Below, piece by piece: positions 18,203-26,148 of a stretch of DNA of 64,000 bases. This stretch comes from Nocardioides rubriscoriae (GTDB lineage: Bacteria > Actinomycetota > Actinomycetes > Propionibacteriales > Nocardioidaceae). Under the pieces are notes generated by a model that saw nothing but the letters and a program-made list of their open reading frames with translations, did not search any database and was not told the DNA's origin. Positions within the stretch are counted from its first letter, which is position 1. Every line of letters starts with the position of its first letter. Location of the stretch: the NCBI RefSeq assembly GCF_008087085.1, contig NZ_VIYJ01000003.1, forward strand, positions 1 through 64,000. The letters run 5' to 3'. Position numbers and translations under genes: made by a program.

Positions 18203-18245
18203 TCTCGTGACGTTCCCCAGCGGGAGCTCTTCGACCGACGTGTGG
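18203..18245. repeat. Dispersed palindromic element, family A, decayed inverted copy
   Basis: TCTCGTGACG...AGCTCTTCGACCGACGTGTGG matches the copy at 56610-56661 at both ends, but the central GGTTGCG/CGCAACC hairpin has drifted. It lies in opposite orientation to the copy at 18135. Confidence 0.55.
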
Positions 18246-18265
18246 GGCGTCGTACGTCGGAGGGC

Positions 18266-19048
18266 TCAGGCGGTGCGGGTCGCGGTGATGCCGCCGTCGA
18301 CGGCGATGGTCGTGCCGTGGACGTAGGCGGCCTGGTCCGAGACGACCCAGGCCACCGCGGCGGCGATCTCGTCGGGGGTGCCGGGGCGGCCGGCGGGCGT
18401 ACCGGCGGTCATCCGGGCGACGACCTCGTCGGCGTCGGCGTCGGCGTTGATCGGGGTGCAGGTGGCGCCGGGGGAGACGGTGTTGACGCGGACGCCGCGG
18501 GGGCCGAGCTCGGCGGCCCAGCTGCGGGCGAGCTGCTCCTCGGCGGCCTTGGTGGCGGAGTAGAGGCCGACGAACGCGTGGCCGACGGTCGCCATCCACG
18601 AGCCGATCACGACGATCGCGCCGCCACCTGCCTCGATCATCGGCAGGGCGAGCGCGGCGGTCAGCACGTGCGGGGCGCGCACGTTGACGGCCAGGGTCGC
18701 CTCGAGGTCGGCGTCGGTCAGGGTGAAGGTGTCCACGGGCGGGCAGAGGGCGGCGTTGTGCACGAGCAGGTCGATGGGGCCGCCGAGCGCGTCGGACCAG
18801 GCCCGCGCCGTGTCGCGCAGGGCGTCGGGCGAGCCGGTGAGCTCCGACGGCACGAACACCGCCGACCCGCCCTCGCGGCGTACGTCGTCGGCGACGGTGT
18901 CGCCGCGGGCCTTGTCGCGGCCGGTGACGACGACGTGGGCGCCGCGGGCGGCGAGGAGGCGGACGGTGGCGGCGCCGATGCCGCTGGTGGAGCCGGTGAC
19001 GACGGCGCGGCGGCCGGCGAGGGACAGGGACGGGTCGGTGGTGGTCAT
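18266..19048 (-). CDS. Short-chain dehydrogenase/reductase
   Basis: 260 residues. Cofactor motif TGSTSGIG, HNAA in place of NNAG, the block IGSWMATVG (Ser), YSATKAAEEQ (Tyr and Lys), and C-terminal GTTIAVDGG. Classical SDR of 3-oxoacyl-reductase type; substrate unknown. ATG 19048 was chosen because the in-frame extension to 19081 would overlap the promoter region shared with the divergent XRE regulator, its likely controller. Confidence 0.85.
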   Translation of the reverse strand: MTTTDPSLSLAGRRAVVTGSTSGIGAATVRLLAARGAHVVVTGRDKARGDTVADDVRREGGSAVFVPSELTGSPDALRDTARAWSDALGGPIDLLVHNAALCPPVDTFTLTDADLEATLAVNVRAPHVLTAALALPMIEAGGGAIVVIGSWMATVGHAFVGLYSATKAAEEQLARSWAAELGPRGVRVNTVSPGATCTPINADADADEVVARMTAGTPAGRPGTPDEIAAAVAWVVSDQAAYVHGTTIAVDGGITATRTA

Positions 19049-19148
19049 GCCGCAAGTCGACCGGTCCGCGGGAGCCGGCACCAGGGTGAGTGCTGCCGGG
19101 GCACGGCGTGACCAGGCAGCCCGGGCGGGGCGCTCGTAGGCTGGCCGG

Positions 19149-20003
19149 GTGCCCGCTCGACCAGACCGTTCCGCCCTGGGGGCGTTCCTCCGCTCCCGGC
19201 GCGACCGGCTGACCCCGGCTCAGGCCGGGATCGACGCCTTCCCCGGACCCCGCCGGGTGCCCGGGCTGCGCAAGGAGGAGCTCGCGGTGCTCGCGGGCCT
19301 CAGTGCCGACCACTACAGCCGCATCGAGCAGGGTCGCCAGCAGACGCTGACCGTCGACGTCCTCGACGCGCTGGCCCGCGCGCTGCGCCTCGACGACATC
19401 GAGCGCGCACATCTGCGCGACCTCGCCGCCCCCGCCGTACGACGCCGCGCGCACGCCACGTGGGAGTCGCAGCAGCAGGCCGACCCGGGGCTGCTGCGGC
19501 TGATGACCACGCTCGACCACGTGCCCACGTTGCTGCTGGGTCGCCGCGGGGAGGTGCTGGCCCGCAACGCCCTGCTGCCGGCGGTGCTGGGGACGACGCT
19601 GCCTCCCGGGGACTCCCTGCTGCGCTGGCTCTTCCTCGACCCGGGGGCGCGCGAGCGCATCGTCAACTGGGCCGACTTCGCCGCGGCCGCCGTCGGCGCG
19701 CTGCGCTACGAGACCGGCCGGCACCCCCACGACCGTCGGCTGGCCGAGCTCGTCGCCGACCTGCGCGCCCACGACCCCGACGTCGCCCGGTGGTGGGACG
19801 ACCACGGCGTCACCGACCGCACCTCGGTGGCCAAGCAGATCGCCCACCCGGCCTTCGGGCCGCTGAGCTTCGGCATCGAGGCCCTCACGACCCCGCACGA
19901 CCCCGAGCAGCGCCTGATCGTCTACACCGTCGAGCCGGGGTCGGCGAGCGCGCAGGCTCTGCCCCTGCTGGCCTCCTGGGCTCAGGTCGTCGCGACGACC
20001 TGA
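19149..20003 (+). CDS. XRE-family regulator with MmyB-like ligand domain
   Basis: 284 residues. Helix-turn-helix at about 35-62 (RKEELAVLAGLSADHYSRIE), then a C-terminal MmyB-like domain (about 105-280) with MTTLDHVPTLLLGRRGEVL and RWLFLDPGARERIVNW. These proteins often repress a divergent oxidoreductase, here the SDR at 18266. TAGGCT at 19137-19142 lies 6 nt before GTG 19149, so the transcript is leaderless. The last 22 bp overlap the convergent dehalogenase. Confidence 0.88.
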   Translation: MPARPDRSALGAFLRSRRDRLTPAQAGIDAFPGPRRVPGLRKEELAVLAGLSADHYSRIEQGRQQTLTVDVLDALARALRLDDIERAHLRDLAAPAVRRRAHATWESQQQADPGLLRLMTTLDHVPTLLLGRRGEVLARNALLPAVLGTTLPPGDSLLRWLFLDPGARERIVNWADFAAAAVGALRYETGRHPHDRRLAELVADLRAHDPDVARWWDDHGVTDRTSVAKQIAHPAFGPLSFGIEALTTPHDPEQRLIVYTVEPGSASAQALPLLASWAQVVATT

Positions 20004-20950
20004 GCGACCACCCGGCCGAGCTCGGCGCCCGCGTCCTCCTGCAGGAAGTGACCCGCGCCGGTGATCGTCACGTGGTCGCGACCCCGCGCGCCCGGCACCC
20101 GCTCCTGGAAGACCGCGTCCCAGCCCCGCGTCGCCGGGTCGCCGTCGGAGTACGCCGTCACGAACGGCTTGTCCCAGGCCTCGAGCGCGCGCATCGTGCG
20201 TCGCCCGATCCGGGCGCCGACGTCGCCCCGCGTCAGCGGCAGCAGGGCGGTCATCTGGCGCAGCCCGGCGGTGAAGCGCTGGTCCGGGAACGGTGCGTCG
20301 TACGCCGCCAGCACGGCGGCCGACGGCGGCTCCTTGGCGCTCACGGCCACGAAGTCGCTCGCCCGGAGCTCCGGCGCGCGTTGCGTGTGGAGGAGGTAGT
20401 CGACCAGGGCCTGCTCGATCACCACCCGCGACTCGCCCTCGCCGTGCAGGGCCCAGGTGAGCCGTCCCGCGAGCGAGGGGTCGGCGGTGTGCAGGATCGT
20501 GTTGGCGGCCACGACGCGGGCGAACCGGTCGGGCTCGGCGGCCAGCACGCTGAACCCGATCGGCCCGCCCCAGTCCTGCGCGACCAGGGTGACGTCGTGC
20601 AGGTCGAGGGCGGCCACGAACGAGCGGACCCAGTCGACGTGCCGCTGCAGGGTGTAGTCGGTGTGGCGTGCCGGCTTGTCGGAGCGACCGAAGCCGACCA
20701 GGTCGGGGGCGACCACCCGGAGCCCCGCGTCGACGAGCACCGGCACGACGTGGCGGTAGAGGTAGGACCACGTCGGCTGCCCGTGCAGCAGCAGCACCAC
20801 CGGGCCGTCGGCCGGACCCTCGTCGAGGTGGTGCATCCGCAGGCCCGGCACGCCGTCGGCCGCGACCTCGACGTAGTGCGGTGCGAACGGGAAGTCGGGC
20901 AGGTCGACGAACCGGTCGTCGGGCGTGCGCAGGACGGCGTCGTCGGTCAC
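19982..20950 (-). CDS. Haloalkane dehalogenase (alpha/beta hydrolase, HLD-I type)
   Basis: 322 residues. Oxyanion block LLHGQPTWSYLYR with the halide-contacting Trp, nucleophile elbow AQDWGGPIGF (Asp followed by Trp), and C-terminal catalytic His in GAGHFLQED. These match subfamily I enzymes of the DhlA/DhmA kind, which hydrolyse carbon-halogen bonds. Close relatives include some epoxide and other hydrolases, so the activity is probable, not certain. GTG 20950 gives the usual length, but the RBS is weak. It is divergent from the gene at 21116 across 165 bp. Confidence 0.8.
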   Translation of the reverse strand: MTDDAVLRTPDDRFVDLPDFPFAPHYVEVAADGVPGLRMHHLDEGPADGPVVLLLHGQPTWSYLYRHVVPVLVDAGLRVVAPDLVGFGRSDKPARHTDYTLQRHVDWVRSFVAALDLHDVTLVAQDWGGPIGFSVLAAEPDRFARVVAANTILHTADPSLAGRLTWALHGEGESRVVIEQALVDYLLHTQRAPELRASDFVAVSAKEPPSAAVLAAYDAPFPDQRFTAGLRQMTALLPLTRGDVGARIGRRTMRALEAWDKPFVTAYSDGDPATRGWDAVFQERVPGARGRDHVTITGAGHFLQEDAGAELGRVVAQVVATT

Positions 20951-21102
20951 GGGCGACAGTGTGGCGCCTTGACTCGGGGACGCGCTCGTACTCGGACGTG
21001 CACAGTGGGACGACACGCCGGGCGAGACCGCCCGTCCGTCGGCGTGTCGCCCCGTTGTGCCAGTCCGAATACGAACCGGTGGCGCCGAGCTCGATCCGCC
21101 AC

Positions 21103-21135
21103 TTACATTGGACACGTGTCTGATCACCTGTCCAT
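21103..21135 (+). promoter_or_regulatory. Leaderless promoter with operator palindrome over the start codon
   Basis: -10 hexamer TACATT (21104-21109) is followed by 6 nt and then GTG 21116. The palindrome TGGACACGTGTCTG (21109-21122) is centred exactly at the first base of GTG. A second half-related site, GATCACCTGTCC, is centred 12 bp further on. The same arrangement occurs at 24910 and 51205. No clear -35 is seen. Confidence 0.7.
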
Positions 21136-22357
21136 CCCTTGCTCGCAGTACGCCGACCTCACCCGCGACGAGCTCGCCCGCCTGGTGCGCGAGCTGCTGC
21201 TGATCGGCCAGCTCATCGACCGGTCCGGCATGGCGTGGTGCATCTCGGCGTTCGGCCGCGAGCAGATGGCGCAGATCGCGATCGAGGAGTGGGGCTGCGC
21301 GAGTCCGGTCTACACCCGGCGGATGCAGCGGGCGCTCGGGTTCGTCGGCGACGACGTGCCGACCATCTTCAAGGGGCTGCAGCTCGACATCGGGGCACCG
21401 CACCAGTTCCTCGACTTCCGGTTCAAGGTGCTCGACGCCCGGCACGGGGAGTTCTGGCTCGACCACTGCGGCGCGCTCGCCGACGTGGCGCCGATGGGCG
21501 AGGACTACGTGCGCGCAATGTGCCACGACATCGAGGACCCCACCTTCGACGCCACCGCCGTCGCCACCCACCGGCGCGCGCAGATACGCCCCCTGCACCG
21601 CCCGCCGTACGACGCCCCGCGCGGCGGCAAGGTCTGCCACTGGACGATCGTCATCGCCGACGAGCACCCCGAGGCGCAGGACCTGCCCGGCCTCGCCGCG
21701 ATCGAGGCGAGTGTCGCCGCGAGCACTGCTCTCGCGCCGATCGACCCGACCGACGAGGGCCACGCCGACTACACCGGGCCGGTGATGTCGGACTTCCCGG
21801 CCGAGGACTTCTCCCGTTCCGCGCTCGTGCGGATCGCCGACGAGCTCTGCCTGCAGATGCAGCTGCTCGACCTGTCGTTCGCCCAAGCCGTGCGGGCCCG
21901 GGCGGCCGACGCCGAGCAGCTGACGAGCATCCTGCGCAAGCAGCTCGTCGGGATCGCCGGTGTCGCCGCCGCCCGCCTGCGCTCCAGCCTGGGTCTCGGC
22001 AGCGACCAGACGGCCGCGCTCGAGGTCCTGCGGCTGCTGCCGATGCTCGGCCCGACGGCGTACGTCGACGCGCGGGTCGAGGACGGGGCTCTCGTCGTGC
22101 GCCGCTCGCCCGCCCACGACGACGGCGGCTGGCTCGGCCTGCTCGGACCGGGCTGGACGGCCGCGCTCAACGCCGCCGTGCACGCGGTGGACCCGCGCTT
22201 CTCGGTCGAGGTGAGCGGCGACGCCGACGAGTGGCGCGCCGCCGTGGTGGTCGGCGAGGCGCGTCCGGTGGCCGACGAGGTCGCGGTCACCCGCTTCTCG
22301 ACCGGGGTCGCGTGGGAGTTCGAGCCGCGACGGGCGCTACCGCTCACGGTGGTCTGA
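21116..22357 (+). CDS. Conserved-looking protein of unknown function, P450-regulon member
   Basis: 413 residues, soluble, no signal peptide. I do not recognise the family. Visible features are an N-terminal helical part (LTRDELARLVRELLLIGQLI), an aromatic-rich region with CISAFGREQ, FLDFRFKVLDARHGEFWLDHCGAL and AMCHDIEDPTFD, a repeated use of Cys-His pairs, and a C-terminal alpha/beta part. It may be a ligand-binding or small-molecule enzyme. The start codon sits in the same palindrome as two P450 genes, which suggests a shared role in lipid or steroid-like metabolism. Confidence 0.55.
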   Translation: MSDHLSIPCSQYADLTRDELARLVRELLLIGQLIDRSGMAWCISAFGREQMAQIAIEEWGCASPVYTRRMQRALGFVGDDVPTIFKGLQLDIGAPHQFLDFRFKVLDARHGEFWLDHCGALADVAPMGEDYVRAMCHDIEDPTFDATAVATHRRAQIRPLHRPPYDAPRGGKVCHWTIVIADEHPEAQDLPGLAAIEASVAASTALAPIDPTDEGHADYTGPVMSDFPAEDFSRSALVRIADELCLQMQLLDLSFAQAVRARAADAEQLTSILRKQLVGIAGVAAARLRSSLGLGSDQTAALEVLRLLPMLGPTAYVDARVEDGALVVRRSPAHDDGGWLGLLGPGWTAALNAAVHAVDPRFSVEVSGDADEWRAAVVVGEARPVADEVAVTRFSTGVAWEFEPRRALPLTVV

Positions 22358-22400
22358 GGCCGCGTCACCTCGGTCGCACACGCTCGTTGGAGCGGTCGTG

Positions 22401-24809
22401 ATGATCCGTCGCCCGCTCCTGGTCCTCCTCGGACTGCTGCTCGCGCTGCTCGGCCTCGCCACCCCTGCGGCCCAGAGCAGCCCGTCCGACGACTACGTCG
22501 GCCCGCACTACGGCAAGGCCGACCTGCCGGCCGGTTGTGTGCTCGACCGTGACCCGCTCAACCCCGACAACCACTGCTACCACATGAAGGTCGGGCTCAA
22601 CGCGCTCGACAGCCCCCAGGTCGACGTCGACATCCTGGTGCCGGTCTCGCCGGCGGCCGAGCGCGACCTGCGCCAGGCCGAGCAGGCGGTGCAGATGTGG
22701 AACGCCGGCCTGCACTACCTGGCCGACCAGATGGACCTGGGCTGGCTCGACCGCGGGCTCGACATGAGGATCCGCACCCACGAGGTGGCCGTCGACCCGG
22801 CGGGCGCGCTGCTGGCGCCGCTCGACCTGGTCGACCCCGAGATCGTGGTCGTCGCCAGCAACCCCGTCGGCGGCATCGGGATCGGCGTCGACCCGTCCAA
22901 CCTGGTCTCGCAGCTCGGCGTGACCGACGGCGAGGGCCTGCCGTGCGCCCGGGTGGCCGACCCGTTCAGCATGGCGGCCTGGCAGCACAAGCAGGGTTTC
23001 GAGCAGCACGGCGGCGAGAACGGTGGCGTCTACGTCGAGGACTGCGGCGGTGTCGGCGGCAACGTGTGCTTCGCCGTCAACGGCGCGGTCGACCCCGTGC
23101 CCGGCGCCTCGGACTTCTTCGGGCTCTTCGACCTGATCAGCCACGAGTTCGGCCACTGCCTGACCGTGGGACACGTGGGCGACGGTGCCGACGGGCCCTG
23201 GGGCCCCACGCCGACCAACGACATCATGGCCTACAGCACCGACCCGCCCGGGATCAGCAAGTGCGTCTCCACCCTCGACGTCGAGGGTTTCGCCCTGCGG
23301 ATGAGCCACTACCTCGACGTCAACGGCGACGGCAAGGTCACCGCCGTCGACCACCTCGAGCCCAACGACCCGGAGGGCGACGGCGCCAACGCGTTCCAGG
23401 TGCAGCACCCCGACGACCACCACTACGCCTCACCGACCGGCGAGCCCGGCGACTGCCCGCAGCCGAGCAACAGCCTCGTGCCCGGCTCCTACGGCGACTT
23501 CGTGCCGAAGGCCAGGGACACCACCCGACCCCGACTGGCCTGGCGGTCCGGTGTGCGCGACGGCCGCCTGCGCGTCACCGGTACGGCGTCCCGGGTGCCG
23601 CTCGGCACCCGCCCGACCGCCTTCGTCGGCACCGCCGCCGACGCGACGTCCGACTCGATCACGCCGATCACCGACCTCACCGGCGTGAAGGTGAAGGTCA
23701 CCCGGCAAGCCGTCGACGCCACGATGTCGGTCTCGCGGCTGTGGCCGGTCGCGCAGGCCGGGTCGGTGACGGCGTACAGCCTGCTGGTGTCGGGCCGCCG
23801 CTTCGACTCCTTCATCGGCACCGGCACCACCGACGGGGTCCCGGTGGTCATGGACAACGGCACCGGCTACTACCTGCCGGCCGGCACCGCCCGCTGGGAC
23901 TTCGCGAACAACCAGGTCACCTTCCACCTGCGGCGCGACTACCTGGCCGACCAGCAGATCACTGCTCCCTACACGGTGTTCGCCGAGACCGGGCTGCACG
24001 CGCGCGCCAACGACTGGATCACCACGACCGACGCCGTGCCCGACGCCCGCGGTCTCGCCCTGGCCGCCCCGCCGATGGCCCCCGAGTCCCGCGACGCCCC
24101 CGTGGCCGACCGGGTCACGACCCGCACCGTCACGCTGCGGGCCCCGGGCGACAGCACCTTCGTGCCGTCCGACAGCACCCTGGGCGTCGGCCTGGTCAGC
24201 GTCGTCGACAGCCGCGACTACCTGTCGCTGCCCGTGCCCCGGCAGGCGACCGTGACCACCACGCTCACGTGGGACGACCCGGCGTCGACGCTCGGGCTCT
24301 CGGTCAACGGCGGGTCGGGCCAGCGGGTCGTCGCCGAGAGCGGCAAGGTCGTCGTGACGGTGCCGTGGGCGCGTCGCGACCTGTCGATCACCGTCGACCC
24401 CCAGCAGGTCCTGGGCGCGGTGACCTACTCGCTGTCCTCCAAGGTCACCACCGTGCGCGCCGACCGCGACCACGACCACGTGCCCGACGTCGCCGACCGC
24501 TGTCGCTTCCTCGCCGGTCCGAGCGCCGGCGCCGGCTGCCCCGACACCGACGGCGACGGCACGCTCGACAAGCAGGACCGCTGCCCGGCGGCCGCCTCGG
24601 TCTCGGCCGACGGGTGCCCGGGCCGCGCCGACGACCGGGTCGTCCTGACCGTCGACGGACGCCGGGTCGACACCACCTCGGTGGTCACCCGCCACGGCAG
24701 CGACCGGTTCGCCCTCGGCGCGGCCCTGCGCCCGGGCCGTCACGTCGTCGTCCTGACGTGGGTGCGCGCGGGCGAGGTCGTGGCGCGGCAGCGTCGTACC
24801 GTCGGCTGA
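22401..24809 (+). CDS. Secreted metzincin-like metalloprotease with Ca-binding repeats
   Basis: 802 residues. Signal peptide MIRRPLLVLLGLLLALLGLA. At about 250 the zinc motif HEFGHCLTVGH fits HExxHxxGxxH-type metzincins except that the usual Gly position is Val-Gly shifted; NDIMAYS further on is a Met-turn candidate. Then DVNGDGKVTAVD (dockerin/EF-like), a long beta-rich region, and near the C-terminus thrombospondin-3-like Asp repeats (DRDHDHVPD, DTDGDGTLDKQDRCP). Probably an exported Ca-dependent protease. GTG 22398 is an alternative start; GGAG at 22389 gives 8-nt spacing to ATG 22401. Confidence 0.7.
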   Translation: MIRRPLLVLLGLLLALLGLATPAAQSSPSDDYVGPHYGKADLPAGCVLDRDPLNPDNHCYHMKVGLNALDSPQVDVDILVPVSPAAERDLRQAEQAVQMWNAGLHYLADQMDLGWLDRGLDMRIRTHEVAVDPAGALLAPLDLVDPEIVVVASNPVGGIGIGVDPSNLVSQLGVTDGEGLPCARVADPFSMAAWQHKQGFEQHGGENGGVYVEDCGGVGGNVCFAVNGAVDPVPGASDFFGLFDLISHEFGHCLTVGHVGDGADGPWGPTPTNDIMAYSTDPPGISKCVSTLDVEGFALRMSHYLDVNGDGKVTAVDHLEPNDPEGDGANAFQVQHPDDHHYASPTGEPGDCPQPSNSLVPGSYGDFVPKARDTTRPRLAWRSGVRDGRLRVTGTASRVPLGTRPTAFVGTAADATSDSITPITDLTGVKVKVTRQAVDATMSVSRLWPVAQAGSVTAYSLLVSGRRFDSFIGTGTTDGVPVVMDNGTGYYLPAGTARWDFANNQVTFHLRRDYLADQQITAPYTVFAETGLHARANDWITTTDAVPDARGLALAAPPMAPESRDAPVADRVTTRTVTLRAPGDSTFVPSDSTLGVGLVSVVDSRDYLSLPVPRQATVTTTLTWDDPASTLGLSVNGGSGQRVVAESGKVVVTVPWARRDLSITVDPQQVLGAVTYSLSSKVTTVRADRDHDHVPDVADRCRFLAGPSAGAGCPDTDGDGTLDKQDRCPAAASVSADGCPGRADDRVVLTVDGRRVDTTSVVTRHGSDRFALGAALRPGRHVVVLTWVRAGEVVARQRRTVG

Positions 24810-24833
24810 CGCGCCACTCAACCCTCGAGCCTC

Positions 24834-24867
24834 GGAGCCCGGTCACGCACACGCGTGGCCGGGCTCC
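24834..24867 (+). terminator. Strong hairpin after the metalloprotease gene
   Basis: GGAGCCCGGTCACGC and GCGTGGCCGGGCTCC pair over 15 bp (one G-U) around an ACAC loop, 25 bp after the stop and just before the P450 promoter. There is no clear U-tract, as is common in high-GC actinobacteria. Confidence 0.75.
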
Positions 24868-24875
24868 GTGCTCTC

Positions 24876-24928
24876 TTGACAACGCACCCGGTTGAGACAG
24901 AATGGACACGTGTCCAGTCAGGTGTCCG
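24876..24928 (+). promoter_or_regulatory. Promoter and operator of the CYP51 locus (leaderless)
   Basis: -35 TTGACA (24876-24881), 16-nt spacer, -10 CAGAAT (24898-24903), 6 nt, then GTG 24910. The perfect palindrome TGGACACGTGTCCA (24903-24916) is centred on the first base of the GTG, so it covers the transcription start. A partial second site (AGTCAGGTGTCC) is centred 12 bp further on. A repressor bound here would block RNA polymerase and the start codon region. Confidence 0.8.
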
Positions 24929-26148
24929 AATCGTCGGTGGGTCGGGGGCTGGTCTTCGACCCCTACGACTACGCGACCCAGGACGACCCCTACCCCGTCT
25001 ACCAGCGGCTGCGCGACGAGGACCCGCTGCACCACAACCCCGTCCACGACTTCTGGGTGCTCTCGCGCCACGCCGACGTCGCGGCCGCGCTGCGCGACGA
25101 CGCGACGTACTCCAACCGGATGGGCGTGAGCCTCGACGCCTCGTCGTGGCACCCCGACGCCCACCGGGTGATGTCGTTCCTCGCGCTCGACGCCCCCGAG
25201 CAGACCCGCGTCCGGTCGCTGGTCTCGCGGGCCTTCACGCCGCGCCGCGTGCGCGAGCTGGCCCCGCAGGTGCAGGGCCTGACCGACCGCTACCTCGACG
25301 CGGCCCTCGCTGACGGTGACGAGCTCGACTGGATCACCGACCTCGCGGGCCGGCTCCCGATGGACGTCATCTCCGAGATGATGGGCGTGCCCGAGGCCGA
25401 CCGCGACGAGGTACGCCGCCTCTCCGACCTGCTGGTCCACCGCGAGGACGGGCTGCACGACGTGCCCCCGGCCGGCATGGAGGCGGCGATGACCCTCTTC
25501 GGCTACTACGCCGACCTGCTCGCCGAGCGCCGGCGACAGCCGTGCGACGACCTCACCTCGGCGCTGCTCGCCGCCGAGGTCGACGGCGACCGGCTCGACG
25601 ACGGCGAGATCATCGCCTTCCTCTTCCTCATGGTCGTGGCCGGCAACGAGACCACCACCAAGCTGCTCGGCAACGCCCTGCACCACCTGACCGCCCACCC
25701 CGACCAGATGACCGCCGTGTTCGCCGACCCCGACGCCCTGCTGGTGCCGTGGGTCGAGGAGACGCTGCGCCACGACACGTCGTCGCAGCTGCTCGCGCGG
25801 CACCTGCGCGCCGACGTCCACCTGCACGGCCGCACCGCCCCGGCCGGCGCCAAGCTGCTGGTGTCCCTCGGGTCGGCCAACCGCGACGAGCGGGTCTTCA
25901 GCGACCCGGCGGCGTACGACGTGCGTCGCGACAAGGCCGAGCTCGGCCAGATCCTCAGCTTCGGCGGCGGGCGCCACTACTGCCTGGGGGCCAACCTCGC
26001 CCGGCTCGAGGCGCGCATCGTGCTCGACGAGCTGGTCCGCCGCGTCGACCGCGTCGAGGTCGACACCGAGCGGTCGGTGCGGGTGCACTCCACCAACGTG
26101 CGGGGCTTCGCGAGCCTGCCGATCCGCGTCCACCGGAGGTCTGCATGA
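24910..26148 (+). CDS. Cytochrome P450, CYP123-like position in the CYP51 locus
   Basis: 412 residues. I-helix motif VVAGNETTTKLLGN, K-helix VEETLR, and heme-Cys loop FGGGRHYCLGANLARLE. The usual actinobacterial soluble P450 length. It starts the operon whose second gene is CYP51; in Mycobacterium tuberculosis the same neighbourhood holds CYP123, which is the basis of the name. GTG 24910 is preferred over a TTG at 24892 because it lies at the predicted transcription start. The substrate is unknown, possibly a sterol-like lipid. Confidence 0.85.
   Translation: MSSQVSESSVGRGLVFDPYDYATQDDPYPVYQRLRDEDPLHHNPVHDFWVLSRHADVAAALRDDATYSNRMGVSLDASSWHPDAHRVMSFLALDAPEQTRVRSLVSRAFTPRRVRELAPQVQGLTDRYLDAALADGDELDWITDLAGRLPMDVISEMMGVPEADRDEVRRLSDLLVHREDGLHDVPPAGMEAAMTLFGYYADLLAERRRQPCDDLTSALLAAEVDGDRLDDGEIIAFLFLMVVAGNETTTKLLGNALHHLTAHPDQMTAVFADPDALLVPWVEETLRHDTSSQLLARHLRADVHLHGRTAPAGAKLLVSLGSANRDERVFSDPAAYDVRRDKAELGQILSFGGGRHYCLGANLARLEARIVLDELVRRVDRVEVDTERSVRVHSTNVRGFASLPIRVHRRSA

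Noticed and set aside
20968..20995. TTGACT as a -35 box in the dehalogenase intergenic region
   Set aside because: It lies more than 130 bp before the GTG at 21116, whose own -10 is at 21104, and no paired -10 hexamer is found.
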